A DNA stretch of 64,000 nucleotides from Flavobacterium sufflavum (GTDB lineage: Bacteria; Bacteroidota; Bacteroidia; Flavobacteriales; Flavobacteriaceae), in NCBI RefSeq assembly GCF_004016525.1, contig NZ_SACJ01000002.1, positions 558,001 through 622,000 of the forward strand. The letters run 5' to 3'. Positions 27,734 to 37,810 of this stretch are shown here, piece after piece; position 1 is the first letter of the stretch, and every line of letters begins with the position of its first letter. A program made the position numbers and the translations under genes. The notes beneath the pieces are model-generated. The model made no database searches, was not told where the DNA came from, and saw nothing but the letters and a program-made list of their open reading frames with translations.

Positions 27734-30700
27734 ATGAAAAAAAAATTAAATATATATTCTTTGGTAATCCTAATATTATTATCAATTGGAATTAATGCAC
27801 AAAATACAAAACCACTGATACAGTCAAGATTGGATGGTACCGTAATAGACGATATTACAAATGAACCAATTGTTGGGGCGACTATAGCTATTAAGGGGAT
27901 TACTCATAGTGTAATCAGTGATGCCGAAGGTAAATTTTACTTTCAAACAGGACAAAGATTTCCTTATATTTTAGTAGTAAGTTATATAGGTTACAAGAAA
28001 AAAGAAGTTATAGCCGACGGAAGTCCCATTATCATCAGTTTAAAGAAAGATCTTCAGGAGCTGAATGAGTTGGTAGTAGTGGGTTATGGAACTCAAAAGA
28101 AAAAAGATATTACTGGTTCAGTAGCTTCAGTTCCTAAAGGAAATCTAAGTCAGGTTACTTCTTCAGCCGATAATTTATTACGAGGTGCGGTATCAGGAGT
28201 GGTCGTGACTCAAAGTTCAGGGCGACCTGGTGCTACTTCCAGTGTTCGTATTAGAGGAGGAAACTCAATCACAGGAGGGAATGAGCCACTATATGTGGTA
28301 GACGGTATATTGATTTATAATGACAACAGTAATGGTACGGCCGGGGTGTCTAATGCAGGAGCAGGAGTCAATGTGTTGTCAACGATAAGTCCGGCTGATA
28401 TTGAGTCGATTGAAGTATTGAAAGATGCTTCTGCAACAGCTATTTACGGTTCACGTGGTGCTAATGGGGTAGTTATCATTACTACTAAAAAAGGAACAAA
28501 AGGACAGGATAATATTTCATATCAGGGTTATTTTGGATTTCAAAGAGTTTCCAAAAAACTGGATTTATTGAATGCCAGCCAATGGGCCAGTTTGCGCAAT
28601 GACGTTCAGGCAAGTATAGGACAGGCACCTTCTTTTACTCCGGAGCAAATTGAAGCTTTAAAAACTTCAGGAAATTATGACTGGCAATCGGCAGCTTTTA
28701 GAACTGCTCCGGTTCAAAATCATCAATTGTCATTTTCAGGTGGAGATGATCGTTCCAGATATGCGGTTTCAGCAGGGTTTTTCGATCAGGATGGAGTTGT
28801 TATAGGGTCTGATTTTAAACGAATTTCGCTTCGAGCTAATTACGAAAGAAATTATTCCCAGAACTTTAAATTTGGTGTGAATGCTAATTATAGTAATTCA
28901 GCTTCTAATGGTATTGCGAATAATGCTGGTGGAAGAAATCCAAATCCATTGGTTGCTGTTTTATATCAACCTCCTGTAGTTCCTATTAAAAATGCTGACG
29001 GAACCTATAATTTTACCAATAATCCTTACGCAACTGCAGTAAATGGGATTATAGCCAATCCAATTAATGATTTGGAAAACACCATCAACAAAACCCAAAT
29101 TAATAGAATTTTGACCAGTTTGTTTGGTGAATATAAGGTAAACAGAGAACTTACAGCTAAAGTGGCTGTTAGTGGAGATGTGATTGATACCAAACAAAAT
29201 TATTACGCTCCTTCTACTACTGGAACAGGAGCAGGGACTAAAGGATTAGCTTCAGTTGGAAACAGATTAGTAAGCTCGGTATTGAATGAGAATACAGTGA
29301 ATTACAATACTCATTTTGGTGATGATCACAAGTTCTCTGCTTTGGGAGGATATACACTTCAATATACTAAAGGTGAAGTGGTAAATGCAGGGGCTAACAG
29401 CTTTGTAAATGATGTTAATAGCTACAACGCTTTGCAAGATGGGGTGGCTGTAAAACCGTATAGCGAAGCATTCGAAAGTGTATTGAAATCATGGTTAGCG
29501 AGAGCGAATTATTCTTATAAAGGGAAATACAATTTAACGGTATCGGCACGTGCGGATGGTTCTTCAAGATTTGGTTCAAAATCAATTTGGGGGTATTTCC
29601 CATCAGCAGGTTTTTCCTGGAACATTACCGATGAGGACTTTGCTAAAAATATCAAAGGGGTTGATGATATTAAATTGAGATTAAGTGCAGGAACAACAGG
29701 GAATCAAGAGATTGGGAATTATCTTTCTTTAGCATCAATAGGTTCTGTTAATTATAGTTTTGGAGGTACTGTTCAAACAGGATTGACGCCAACGCGTTTG
29801 GCAAATCCGGATTTGAGATGGGAAAAAACAACACAATACAATGTTGGTTTAGATCTATCATTATTGGACAGGAAAGTAAACTTTGTTTTTGATGCCTACT
29901 ATAAAAAAACAAACGATTTACTAGTTAATGTACCGGTTCCATTGATTTCCGGGTATTCTGCAGTTCTTCAGAATATTGGAGGTGTTGAGAATAAAGGAAT
30001 TGAAATTGGTTTGAATACAGAAAACCTAAAAACAGAAAATTTTTCATGGAATTCTAACTTTGTTTTTTCTGCCAATAGAAACAAAGTACTTGAAATAGGG
30101 AATGGGGTTGATCAATTTTTCCCGGTAGTTCCAAATGGTACTTTGTTGCAACAACAACCAGTAACGGTAAAAGTAGGATTGCCTTTGGGAACTTTCTGGG
30201 GATACAAATCTAATGGGATCTTCCAAACTCAGGAAGAGATTAATACACAACCTAAAATAAACAGTCTTGCTAATACAAAAATAGGGGATAGAAGATACGT
30301 AGATACCAATGGAGATGGAGTAATTACTGCTACTGACAAAGGGGATCTGGGAAGTTCACAACCTAAATTTGTGGCAAGTTTCAGTAACACTGTTTCTTAT
30401 AACAACTTCGATTTGCAATTTAATTTCCAGGGATCTTTTGGAGGTAAAATATTTAACGCCCTAAACCAACAATTAGAAATTTCAACTCTTGGAACCAATG
30501 CTTCTACAGCTTTATTAGATCGTTGGACTCCTACTAATCTAAGTAATGAAATTCCTAGAGCAACAAGTTCTCCGTTAGGAATCATTACGGAGCGTTATAT
30601 TGAAGATGGTTCTTTTGTGAGATTAAAAACCATCACTTTTGGATATACACTTCCTAAAAGTATTTCTTCAAAAATAGGAACTAAGAGCGTTAAGCTATAT

Positions 30701-30853
30701 GTATCTGCCGAAAATCTAATTACATGGACTAAATACAGAGGCTTTGATCCAGAAGTAAGTTCTTATGAACAAAACAATTTATATCCCGGAATTGATTTTG
30801 GAGCTTATCCAAATTCTAAAACATTCATCACGGGCTTGAACGTAACTTTCTAA
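27734..30853 (+). CDS. SusC-type TonB-dependent outer membrane transporter
   Basis: 1039 residues. Signal peptide (about 1-22, ending GINAQ), carboxypeptidase-regulatory-like domain (about 32-110, starting DGTVIDDITNEPIVGATI), TonB box and plug domain (VVVGYGTQKKKDITGSV, GGNEPLYVVDG, and the ATAIYGSRGANGVVIITTKKG of the SusC family), then a 22-strand barrel ending in GLNVTF. It takes up a large substrate across the outer membrane with the SusD protein encoded just downstream. The adjacent sulfatases suggest that the substrate carries sulfate esters. The leader suggests control by sulfur status. Confidence 0.96.
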   Translation: MKKKLNIYSLVILILLSIGINAQNTKPLIQSRLDGTVIDDITNEPIVGATIAIKGITHSVISDAEGKFYFQTGQRFPYILVVSYIGYKKKEVIADGSPIIISLKKDLQELNELVVVGYGTQKKKDITGSVASVPKGNLSQVTSSADNLLRGAVSGVVVTQSSGRPGATSSVRIRGGNSITGGNEPLYVVDGILIYNDNSNGTAGVSNAGAGVNVLSTISPADIESIEVLKDASATAIYGSRGANGVVIITTKKGTKGQDNISYQGYFGFQRVSKKLDLLNASQWASLRNDVQASIGQAPSFTPEQIEALKTSGNYDWQSAAFRTAPVQNHQLSFSGGDDRSRYAVSAGFFDQDGVVIGSDFKRISLRANYERNYSQNFKFGVNANYSNSASNGIANNAGGRNPNPLVAVLYQPPVVPIKNADGTYNFTNNPYATAVNGIIANPINDLENTINKTQINRILTSLFGEYKVNRELTAKVAVSGDVIDTKQNYYAPSTTGTGAGTKGLASVGNRLVSSVLNENTVNYNTHFGDDHKFSALGGYTLQYTKGEVVNAGANSFVNDVNSYNALQDGVAVKPYSEAFESVLKSWLARANYSYKGKYNLTVSARADGSSRFGSKSIWGYFPSAGFSWNITDEDFAKNIKGVDDIKLRLSAGTTGNQEIGNYLSLASIGSVNYSFGGTVQTGLTPTRLANPDLRWEKTTQYNVGLDLSLLDRKVNFVFDAYYKKTNDLLVNVPVPLISGYSAVLQNIGGVENKGIEIGLNTENLKTENFSWNSNFVFSANRNKVLEIGNGVDQFFPVVPNGTLLQQQPVTVKVGLPLGTFWGYKSNGIFQTQEEINTQPKINSLANTKIGDRRYVDTNGDGVITATDKGDLGSSQPKFVASFSNTVSYNNFDLQFNFQGSFGGKIFNALNQQLEISTLGTNASTALLDRWTPTNLSNEIPRATSSPLGIITERYIEDGSFVRLKTITFGYTLPKSISSKIGTKSVKLYVSAENLITWTKYRGFDPEVSSYEQNNLYPGIDFGAYPNSKTFITGLNVTF

Positions 30854-30871
30854 GTAAAAAAAATATATACG

Positions 30872-32344
30872 ATGAAAAAGATAATTCTAATATTGATATT
30901 AAGTGCCGGTCTATTTGTATCGTGCACCGAGCTGGAGGTCACACCAACCTCTTTTGTAACCAAAGAAAATTTTTTTATAACTCAGGATGACGCTATTGCG
31001 AGTGTGACTTCAGTTTATGCTTCTTTGAGTCTTGACCCGGGAGAACAAAGCTTATTCGGAAGAAATCTTTATTTCCTGACTGATATGGCTTCTGATTATG
31101 CTGCGGCTGGAGTTTCGGCGACTAATCCACAGGTAAGAGCTTTAAGTAGTTTGACTCATGATGCTACTTCCGATCGTGTTCAGGTGGCTTGGCGCCAAAT
31201 TTATGCAGGAATAAACAGAGCGAATGTGGCTATTGATAACATTCCGAAAACAGCTGCTACTGACGTTGTAAAGACAAGATTGATTAATGAAGCTAAATTC
31301 ATCAGAGCATTATTGTATTTTCAGGCAGTGCGTCTTTGGGGAGGAGTTCCAATCGTTTTACACGAACCAACTTCTATTCAAGTGGAAAGTTTAAAATCAA
31401 ACAGAGCTACTGTAGATCAGGTTTACACGCAAATTATTTCGGACTTAACGGACGCCGAAGCATTGCCATCAACTTATACAGGAACGAATGTGGGACGTGC
31501 TACTTCAGGAGCTGCAAAAGCTATTTTGGCAAAAGTGTATTTGACTAAAAAAGATTGGCCAAATGCGATACTTAAAGCGAAAGAAGTAATTAATGGAGGT
31601 TATGGATATGCACTTTTCGAAAATTTTGCAGACATCTTTGATAAAACGAAAAAGAACGGAAAAGAACATATTTTTTCTGTTCAGTTTGAGTCAAATCAGG
31701 CAGGGAATGGTTCTAGTGGAAGCACTTTTCAATCGACTTCTTTTACAGGATTCACTGCTACCGAGCCGGCAGATATTATTTCGGATGTAGCCTTGTTCTA
31801 TGATATTTATGCAACAGGAGATACCCGAAGAGATGCGAGTTATGTGAAACAATTAGTGAATCCTGCTACAGGGGCACTTTATACTTTTCCAAAACCACTT
31901 TTCAAAAAGTATTTGGATTTGAACAATTTGGCTACACCATCTAACGTGGCGATTAATTTCCCAATAATTCGTTATGCTGATATTTTATTATCTCTTGCAG
32001 AAGCGATTAATGAAAAAGACGGAGCGACTTTAGAAGCTCATGAATTGGTGAACCAGGTAAGAAGAAGAGCTTTTGCAAAACCAATCTCAACACCAAATGT
32101 GACGGTAGATTTAGTAGGACTAACAACTGTTCAATTAAGAGAAGCTATTCGCGAAGAGCGTAAAAAAGAATTCGTTCAGGAAGGACAACGTTGGTTTGAT
32201 TTAGTGCGTTGGGGAACTTTAGTTACAGAAGTGAAAAAAGTAACGGCTAAAAACTCTGTTTCTGCCCGTAATAATTTGTATCCAATTCCTCAAAGTGAAC
32301 GCAATATTGACCCGATAGGATTGCCACAAAATGACGGTTATTAA
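30872..32344 (+). CDS. SusD/RagB-family outer membrane lipoprotein
   Basis: The surface-exposed lid that binds the substrate for the SusC transporter. 490 residues with a lipoprotein signal peptide and lipobox near Cys18 (GLFVSC). Family signatures: NRANVAIDNIP and AKFIRALLYFQAVRLWGGVP near residues 110-160, and the C-terminal LREAIREERKKEF plus RWFDLVRWG. It starts 18 nt after susC and is followed closely by the first sulfatase gene, so it belongs to the same operon. Confidence 0.95.
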   Translation: MKKIILILILSAGLFVSCTELEVTPTSFVTKENFFITQDDAIASVTSVYASLSLDPGEQSLFGRNLYFLTDMASDYAAAGVSATNPQVRALSSLTHDATSDRVQVAWRQIYAGINRANVAIDNIPKTAATDVVKTRLINEAKFIRALLYFQAVRLWGGVPIVLHEPTSIQVESLKSNRATVDQVYTQIISDLTDAEALPSTYTGTNVGRATSGAAKAILAKVYLTKKDWPNAILKAKEVINGGYGYALFENFADIFDKTKKNGKEHIFSVQFESNQAGNGSSGSTFQSTSFTGFTATEPADIISDVALFYDIYATGDTRRDASYVKQLVNPATGALYTFPKPLFKKYLDLNNLATPSNVAINFPIIRYADILLSLAEAINEKDGATLEAHELVNQVRRRAFAKPISTPNVTVDLVGLTTVQLREAIREERKKEFVQEGQRWFDLVRWGTLVTEVKKVTAKNSVSARNNLYPIPQSERNIDPIGLPQNDGY

Positions 32345-32362
32345 TCTATAAAATTACAGAAA

Positions 32363-34267
32363 ATGAAAAATTTTAAATATAATAGTATCATCAAAAGCCC
32401 GCAAAAAGGGCTTTTGATTACCGCTTTGATTGTTGCTCAATTAGGTTTTGCCCAGAACAAACCGGATGCCAATTATAAAGGAGTTATTGGTAAAACTTTA
32501 GCTGAGTCTAAAGAATATTGGCCGGAGCCGGTTACTGCGCCTAAGGGCGCTCCCAATGTAGTTTGGATTATTCTGGACGATGTAGGCTATGGGGCTTCGA
32601 GTGCTTTTGGAGGATTAATACAAACACCGGTATTAGAGAGTCTGGCCAACAATGGATTGAGATATACTAATTTTCACACTACAGCTATTTGTGCTCCTAC
32701 ACGTTCGGCTTTGTTGACAGGAAGTAATTCTCATAAAGTCCATGTTGGAGGATTCTCGCATACTATAATGTCAGCTGGGTTTCCGGGTTGGGATGGAAGA
32801 TTACCTTCAAAAAATGGAACTATTGCTGAGATTTTACGTGACAAAGGATACAATACTTTTGGTGTAGGTAAATATGGAGTAACTCCTGATGAAGATGCTA
32901 CCGATGCAGGTCCTTTTGACAGATGGCCTACAGGTAAAGGATTCGAGCATTTCTTCGGATTCTTAGGTTCAGCCACCGATCAGTACAAACCGGATTTAAT
33001 TGAAGATCAGGCACACGTTACTCCGGATGGAAGACATCTTAGCGAGCAAATTACCGATAAAGCCATCAGCTATATCAGCAGACAGCAAAAAGCAGCTCCG
33101 GGAAAACCATTCTTTTTGTATTATTCACCAGCAGCTGTTCACGCACCGCATCAGGTTGAAGCAAAATGGAGTGATGCTTATAAAGGAAAATTTGATGACG
33201 GTTGGGATGCTTACCGTGAAAAAACATTGGCTAACCAAAAGAAATTAGGAGTGGTTCCTGCCAATGCTGTATTGCCGGAGCGTAATTCACTTATTGCAGA
33301 CTGGAAAAAATTAACTCCGGATCAAAAGAAAGTATATTCAAAATTCATGGAAGTATATGCTGGATATCTGACTTATACCGATTATGAAATTGGACGATTG
33401 GTGAATCATTTAAAAGAAACCAATCAATTAGATAATACTTTGGTTTTTGTTTTAATAGGTGATAATGGAGCCAGTAAAGAAGGAACCTTACAAGGAGCAG
33501 TCGACAGACAAACTTATGTAGCAGGAGTTACAGAAGAGCAGGCATTCCAAAATAATCTAAACCGAATTGGTGAAATTGGAACTCCTCAAACTTATGGGAA
33601 TTATCCATTAGGTTGGGCACAGGCCACTAACACTCCATTTAAATCATGGAAACAAGATGCTAACTCTGAAGGAGGAACGCACAATCCGTTGATTGTTTAT
33701 TATCCAAAAGGGATTAAAGAGAAAGGTGGAATCAGAAATCAATACAGTCACGTAATTGATATTTTGCCAACAACCCTTGATATTCTGGGAGTTAAAGCAC
33801 CTGAGTCTATCAGAGAAATTAAGCAGGATTCCATTCAGGGCTATTCGTTTTCTAATTCTTTGAATGATGCAAAAGTGGCATCGTCACATAAAATTCAGCA
33901 CTATTATATTTTTGGAGCCAGATCAATTTATAATGATGGTTGGAAAGCAGCAGCTGCACATAGAAGCTCCATTGATGTGAAAGAGGCATTGAATGATAAA
34001 ACTAAATTGAATGCTTTAAATGCTGATTTCGATAAAGATGTTTGGGAATTATATAATATCAATGAAGATTTCAATGAAAGAAAAGATTTGGCTAAGAAAT
34101 ATCCTGAAAAACTGGCCGAATTGAAAAAACTATTTGATGAACAGGCTAAGAAAAATAACCTGTACCCATTAATTGACTGGTCGGATGTTTACCAAAGAAG
34201 AATTCACCAAACGCCCGGTACGGAAGGTAAGACGGCTCAGGAATTATTGACCAAGGCAAACAGGTAA
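32363..34267 (+). CDS. Arylsulfatase (formylglycine type), exported
   Basis: Sulfatase of the alkaline-phosphatase superfamily that hydrolyses sulfate esters. 634 residues with a signal peptide (about 1-31, ending FAQN). The metal site starts with LDDVGYG, and the modification signature CAPTRSALLTG has Cys110 and Arg114 (CxPxR), so Cys110 must be converted to formylglycine. Another metal-binding region is GDNGASKEG. The 570+ residue size and the region WPEPVxAPxGAPNVV recall the arylsulfatase AtsA type used for sulfur scavenging. It lies 18 nt after susD and is paralogous with the next sulfatase. Confidence 0.94.
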   Translation: MKNFKYNSIIKSPQKGLLITALIVAQLGFAQNKPDANYKGVIGKTLAESKEYWPEPVTAPKGAPNVVWIILDDVGYGASSAFGGLIQTPVLESLANNGLRYTNFHTTAICAPTRSALLTGSNSHKVHVGGFSHTIMSAGFPGWDGRLPSKNGTIAEILRDKGYNTFGVGKYGVTPDEDATDAGPFDRWPTGKGFEHFFGFLGSATDQYKPDLIEDQAHVTPDGRHLSEQITDKAISYISRQQKAAPGKPFFLYYSPAAVHAPHQVEAKWSDAYKGKFDDGWDAYREKTLANQKKLGVVPANAVLPERNSLIADWKKLTPDQKKVYSKFMEVYAGYLTYTDYEIGRLVNHLKETNQLDNTLVFVLIGDNGASKEGTLQGAVDRQTYVAGVTEEQAFQNNLNRIGEIGTPQTYGNYPLGWAQATNTPFKSWKQDANSEGGTHNPLIVYYPKGIKEKGGIRNQYSHVIDILPTTLDILGVKAPESIREIKQDSIQGYSFSNSLNDAKVASSHKIQHYYIFGARSIYNDGWKAAAAHRSSIDVKEALNDKTKLNALNADFDKDVWELYNINEDFNERKDLAKKYPEKLAELKKLFDEQAKKNNLYPLIDWSDVYQRRIHQTPGTEGKTAQELLTKANR

Positions 34268-34363
34268 TATTTATTTCAGGGCTATTGAATTTGAATTTGG
34301 TAGCTCTGATAATTCAAAAAATGAGATAGTTGTGAAACGAATCAACTTTGAAATTACAGGAAA

Positions 34364-34495
34364 ATGAAATTAGTGCTGACAGTTATTTATCTGATACCGT
34401 TATCCATTTTGATGGCTGTTTTTTCTATAATTCGTTTTCTGAAAAGAGTTGTAAAAAAAAACAATAAAGGCAAAGTAAACAAAGGCTATTTCTAA
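34364..34495 (+). CDS. 43-residue membrane protein between the two sulfatases
   Basis: MKLVLTVIYLIPLSILMAVF followed by SIIRFLKRVVKKNNKGK. One membrane segment (about 4-23) and a strongly basic tail. It starts 6 nt after a GG-containing stretch and lies in the 376-nt gap between the sulfatase genes, otherwise empty apart from short AT-rich sequence. The hydrophobic plus basic organisation fits a real small protein. Function unknown; no family recognised. Confidence 0.5.
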   Translation: MKLVLTVIYLIPLSILMAVFSIIRFLKRVVKKNNKGKVNKGYF

Positions 34496-34643
34496 TTCTG
34501 GACTTTAAAGTTAGTGGATAATTACATAATGAAATTATATCATACCTATAGAATTAAACAGGTTTAAGGTGTTTAGTTCTTTCAAAATTAACGAAATATT
34601 CACCCCATAGCGGGTTCATTAATAATTTATAAAAAACAAAACA

Positions 34644-36560
34644 ATGAAGAAATTTAAATTTAATTCAAAGTTGAAAACTCCCCAGAAGGGACTTTTACTT
34701 ACGGCTTTAGTTGTTGCACAGCTTAGTTTTGCTCAAAATAAAGCTGATGTGAATTATAAAGGAGTTATTGGTAAAACATTAGCAGAATCAAAAGAATATT
34801 GGCCAGAACCGGTAAAAGCTCCGGCAGGCGCTCCTAACGTAGTTTGGATTTTGCTGGATGATGTAGGATTCGGTGCTTCCAGTGCTTTTGGTGGTTTGAT
34901 TAACACGCCAACATTTGATGCCTTGGCAAACAATGGATTGCGATATACTAATTTCCATACAACAGCCATTTGTGCACCAACCCGTGCCGCATTATTGACA
35001 GGTAGAAATTCAGGAAGAGTTCACGTTAGTGGTTTTTCACACACCGTTTTATCGGCAGGTTTCCCGGGTTGGGACGGAAGAATTCCAGCGGATAAAGGAA
35101 CAATTGCCGAGATTTTAAGAGAGAATGGCTACAACACTTTTGCAGTGGGTAAATATGGAGTAACTCCTGATGAAGATGCTACCGATGCAGGTCCTTTTGA
35201 CAGATGGCCAACAGGGAAAGGATTCGATCATTTCTTTGGTTTCTTAGGTTCTCAAACCGATCAATACAATCCTGATTTAGTGGAAGATCAGGCACATGTA
35301 AAACCGGACGGAAGACATTTAACCGATCAAATTACGGATAAAGCGATTGGTTATATTAAAACACAACAAAAGGCAGCTCCGGGAAAACCATTCTTTTTAT
35401 ACTATGCTCCGGGAGCGGTTCATGCCCCACATCAGGTTGCTGAAAAGTGGAGTGATGCTTACAAAGGAAAATTTGACGAAGGTTGGGATGTATACCGTGA
35501 AAAAGCATTGGCAAATCAAAAGAAACTGGGTGTAATTCCTGCTAATGCGGTGTTGCCGGATCGTAATGCACTTATCACTGAATGGAAAAAATTAACTCCC
35601 GATCAAAAGAAACTATATGCAAGATTCATGGAAGTGTATGCCGGATATTTGACGTATACAGATTACGAAATTGGAAGAGTGGTTAATTATTTGAAGGAAA
35701 GCAATCAATTAGATAACACCCTGATTTTTGTTGCCATTGGTGATAACGGTGCGAGTAAAGAGGGAAGTCAGGTAGGTACAATCAGCCAAAATCTTTTTTC
35801 TAAAGGTGTATCTGACGAGCAAAATCTTCAGTCTAATTTGGAGAAAATCGGAGAAATTGGTACAGCAAAAGGCTTGAATACCAATTATCCATTGGGATGG
35901 GCACAGGCTACTAATGCCCCTTTCAAAAATTGGAAACAAGATGCACAATCCGAAGGAGGAACACGTAATCCTTTGATTGTTTTTTATCCAAAAGGTATTA
36001 AAGAAAAAGGCGGAATCAGAAATCAATACAGCCACGTGACGGATATTCTTCCTACTACATTGGAAATTGCAGGAATCAAAGCACCTGAAAAAATTAAAGA
36101 GATTAAGCAGGATATTATTCAGGGTTCGTCTTTGTATGCTTCGTTAAATGATGCTAAAGCGGAATCTTTACACAAAGTACAGTACTATTATATTTTTGGA
36201 AACAGGGCTATTTATAAAGATGGTTGGAAAGCGGCTGCGGCACATGCGAATCCGTTTACCTCACCAAATACTGCGGGTAAAAATCAGGCACCGACACCAA
36301 GCAATTTTGACACTGATGTTTGGGAATTGTACAATCTGAACGAAGATTTTAACGAGCGTAATAACCTGGCTAAAAAGTATCCTGAAAAATTAGCCGAACT
36401 TAAAAAATTGTTTGACGAACAGGCCAAAGAAAATAACCTGTATCCATTAATTGACTGGAGTGATGTATTGGGTAGAAAAATACACAACCCTTCAGGAGAT
36501 AAAAATCAAAATATTCAGGAATTAATTCATAAGACACCTCAAACAGGTAGCACTAATTAA
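34644..36560 (+). CDS. Arylsulfatase paralogue, exported
   Basis: 638 residues, collinear with the preceding sulfatase along the whole length and with the same signal peptide design (ending FAQN). Signature CAPTRAALLTG with Cys110 and Arg114; LDDVGFG and GDNGASKEG supply metal ligands. The two proteins differ mainly around residues 385-410 and 540-560, loops likely to set the substrate. They derive from a tandem duplication. Both depend on a formylglycine-generating enzyme, encoded in the next operon. Confidence 0.94.
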   Translation: MKKFKFNSKLKTPQKGLLLTALVVAQLSFAQNKADVNYKGVIGKTLAESKEYWPEPVKAPAGAPNVVWILLDDVGFGASSAFGGLINTPTFDALANNGLRYTNFHTTAICAPTRAALLTGRNSGRVHVSGFSHTVLSAGFPGWDGRIPADKGTIAEILRENGYNTFAVGKYGVTPDEDATDAGPFDRWPTGKGFDHFFGFLGSQTDQYNPDLVEDQAHVKPDGRHLTDQITDKAIGYIKTQQKAAPGKPFFLYYAPGAVHAPHQVAEKWSDAYKGKFDEGWDVYREKALANQKKLGVIPANAVLPDRNALITEWKKLTPDQKKLYARFMEVYAGYLTYTDYEIGRVVNYLKESNQLDNTLIFVAIGDNGASKEGSQVGTISQNLFSKGVSDEQNLQSNLEKIGEIGTAKGLNTNYPLGWAQATNAPFKNWKQDAQSEGGTRNPLIVFYPKGIKEKGGIRNQYSHVTDILPTTLEIAGIKAPEKIKEIKQDIIQGSSLYASLNDAKAESLHKVQYYYIFGNRAIYKDGWKAAAAHANPFTSPNTAGKNQAPTPSNFDTDVWELYNLNEDFNERNNLAKKYPEKLAELKKLFDEQAKENNLYPLIDWSDVLGRKIHNPSGDKNQNIQELIHKTPQTGSTN

Positions 36561-36628
36561 TTGCTTAATCGTGAATTCAGGTCTTTTATTGGAACCTAAA
36601 AGGCCTGATTCTTTTAAAAATTATACAA

Positions 36629-36748
36629 ATGAAACTAATAGATTTTCAAATAATAGCAAAAAAAATTATCGTTGGGATAATCGTCTTTTTAGTACCACTA
36701 CTGATTTTAGCTGGAGGTTTAACATTATTAAAAACTTTTTTAAATTAA
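36629..36748 (+). CDS. 39-residue membrane protein
   Basis: MKLIDFQIIAKKIIVGIIVF continues into LVPLLILAGGLTLLKTFLN: a single long hydrophobic segment (about 13-35) after a short charged start. The ATG is 69 nt after the second sulfatase and the stop is 7 nt before the hydroxylase-family gene. Another small membrane protein follows the first sulfatase, so this may be a recurrent companion. An overlapping frame at 36571-36768 encodes a polar, composition-poor peptide, which I take to be a chance frame. Confidence 0.5.
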   Translation: MKLIDFQIIAKKIIVGIIVFLVPLLILAGGLTLLKTFLN

Positions 36749-36754
36749 AAAATC

Positions 36755-37810
36755 ATGGCATTAGATAAAACAAAATTAAAAAGAGACTTAGGTATTAGTC
36801 TTTTTATTTATAGTTTGCCGGTATTGGCAATTTACCTTTATTTTAAACTAAATAATGGTATTGTAGCAGAATCACAGCTTACATTACCATCTTATTTGGA
36901 ATTTTTGCAACCAGTTTTTAAAAACATAAGAAGTTGGGGATTAATTGTATTCTCGATTGTTTTAGGAATTGTCGAATTTACGGCAGGTTTGTATGATGAT
37001 CACTGGACAGGACGTGAACGTAAAGTGGATATCATTTGCTTTTTAGCACCAAAATTGCTTTTACCACCTGTAACAGCATACTTTAGCTTAACCGTTTTAC
37101 CGTATGTAATTCCAAATTTGGCAAACACATTGTCATGGGTGCCATTTTGGGGAGGATTTTTTCTGATTGCAATAGCTGACGATTTAACCCAATATTGGTA
37201 CCACCGTTTGCACCATCAAGTGCCTTTTTTATGGCGTTTTCACAGAACGCATCACTCGGCTCCTTACATGGGAATGGCAATGGCTTCAAGACAAAACTTC
37301 CTTTACACGGTTTTTTTCTCTCAGATTTATTTGACTGCAACCCTGACTTATTTAGGTTTGGGAATACCGGCTTTATTTGTTTTGGTTGTCAAAAGTTTTA
37401 TCACCTTAGGAGCACATTCCAGTCTTGCCTGGGACAAACCGTTTTACAAATACAAAGTATTGCACCCGATTGCCTGGGTTTTAGAACGACTTATTTCTAC
37501 TCCGGCTACGCATCACGCACATCATGCGGATACCAGTGGTGATGGCGTAGGACATTTTAAAGGTAACTTTGGAAATATGTTTTTCTTATGGGATGTGATT
37601 TTCGGTACGGGTTTAATCACTCGTAAATTTCCAAAATCATACGGAACGAAATCATACAAAAGCGAAGAGTGGTATGCACAATTCCTTTGGCCAATATTTA
37701 AATCTAAAATTGAAGGAAGTCCCTTAGCTGATGGAGTCATTGCTATTCCAATTTCTCAAAAACAGACTGTTCAACCTAATCCAAACGCATATGAGCCAGT
37801 TCAATCTTAA
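36755..37810 (+). CDS. Sterol desaturase / fatty acid hydroxylase family protein
   Basis: Di-iron membrane oxygenase family. 351 residues with four to five membrane helices (about 14-33, 52-75, 98-118, 125-145, 195-215). The three His clusters that bind iron are present: HRLHH, HRTHH and HHAHH with a further upstream His. Substrates of such enzymes are lipids or sterols. Its place behind two sulfatases in a sulfur-related operon is unusual; one possibility, an inference only, is modification of a sulfur-containing membrane lipid such as the sulfonolipids known in this phylum. Confidence 0.88.
   Translation: MALDKTKLKRDLGISLFIYSLPVLAIYLYFKLNNGIVAESQLTLPSYLEFLQPVFKNIRSWGLIVFSIVLGIVEFTAGLYDDHWTGRERKVDIICFLAPKLLLPPVTAYFSLTVLPYVIPNLANTLSWVPFWGGFFLIAIADDLTQYWYHRLHHQVPFLWRFHRTHHSAPYMGMAMASRQNFLYTVFFSQIYLTATLTYLGLGIPALFVLVVKSFITLGAHSSLAWDKPFYKYKVLHPIAWVLERLISTPATHHAHHADTSGDGVGHFKGNFGNMFFLWDVIFGTGLITRKFPKSYGTKSYKSEEWYAQFLWPIFKSKIEGSPLADGVIAIPISQKQTVQPNPNAYEPVQS

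Noticed and set aside
36571..36768. 65-codon frame between second sulfatase and hydroxylase-family gene
   Set aside because: Polar, Asn/Lys/Arg-rich composition with no family pattern; another frame of the same DNA encodes a hydrophobic peptide with a better start and stop position (36629-36748).
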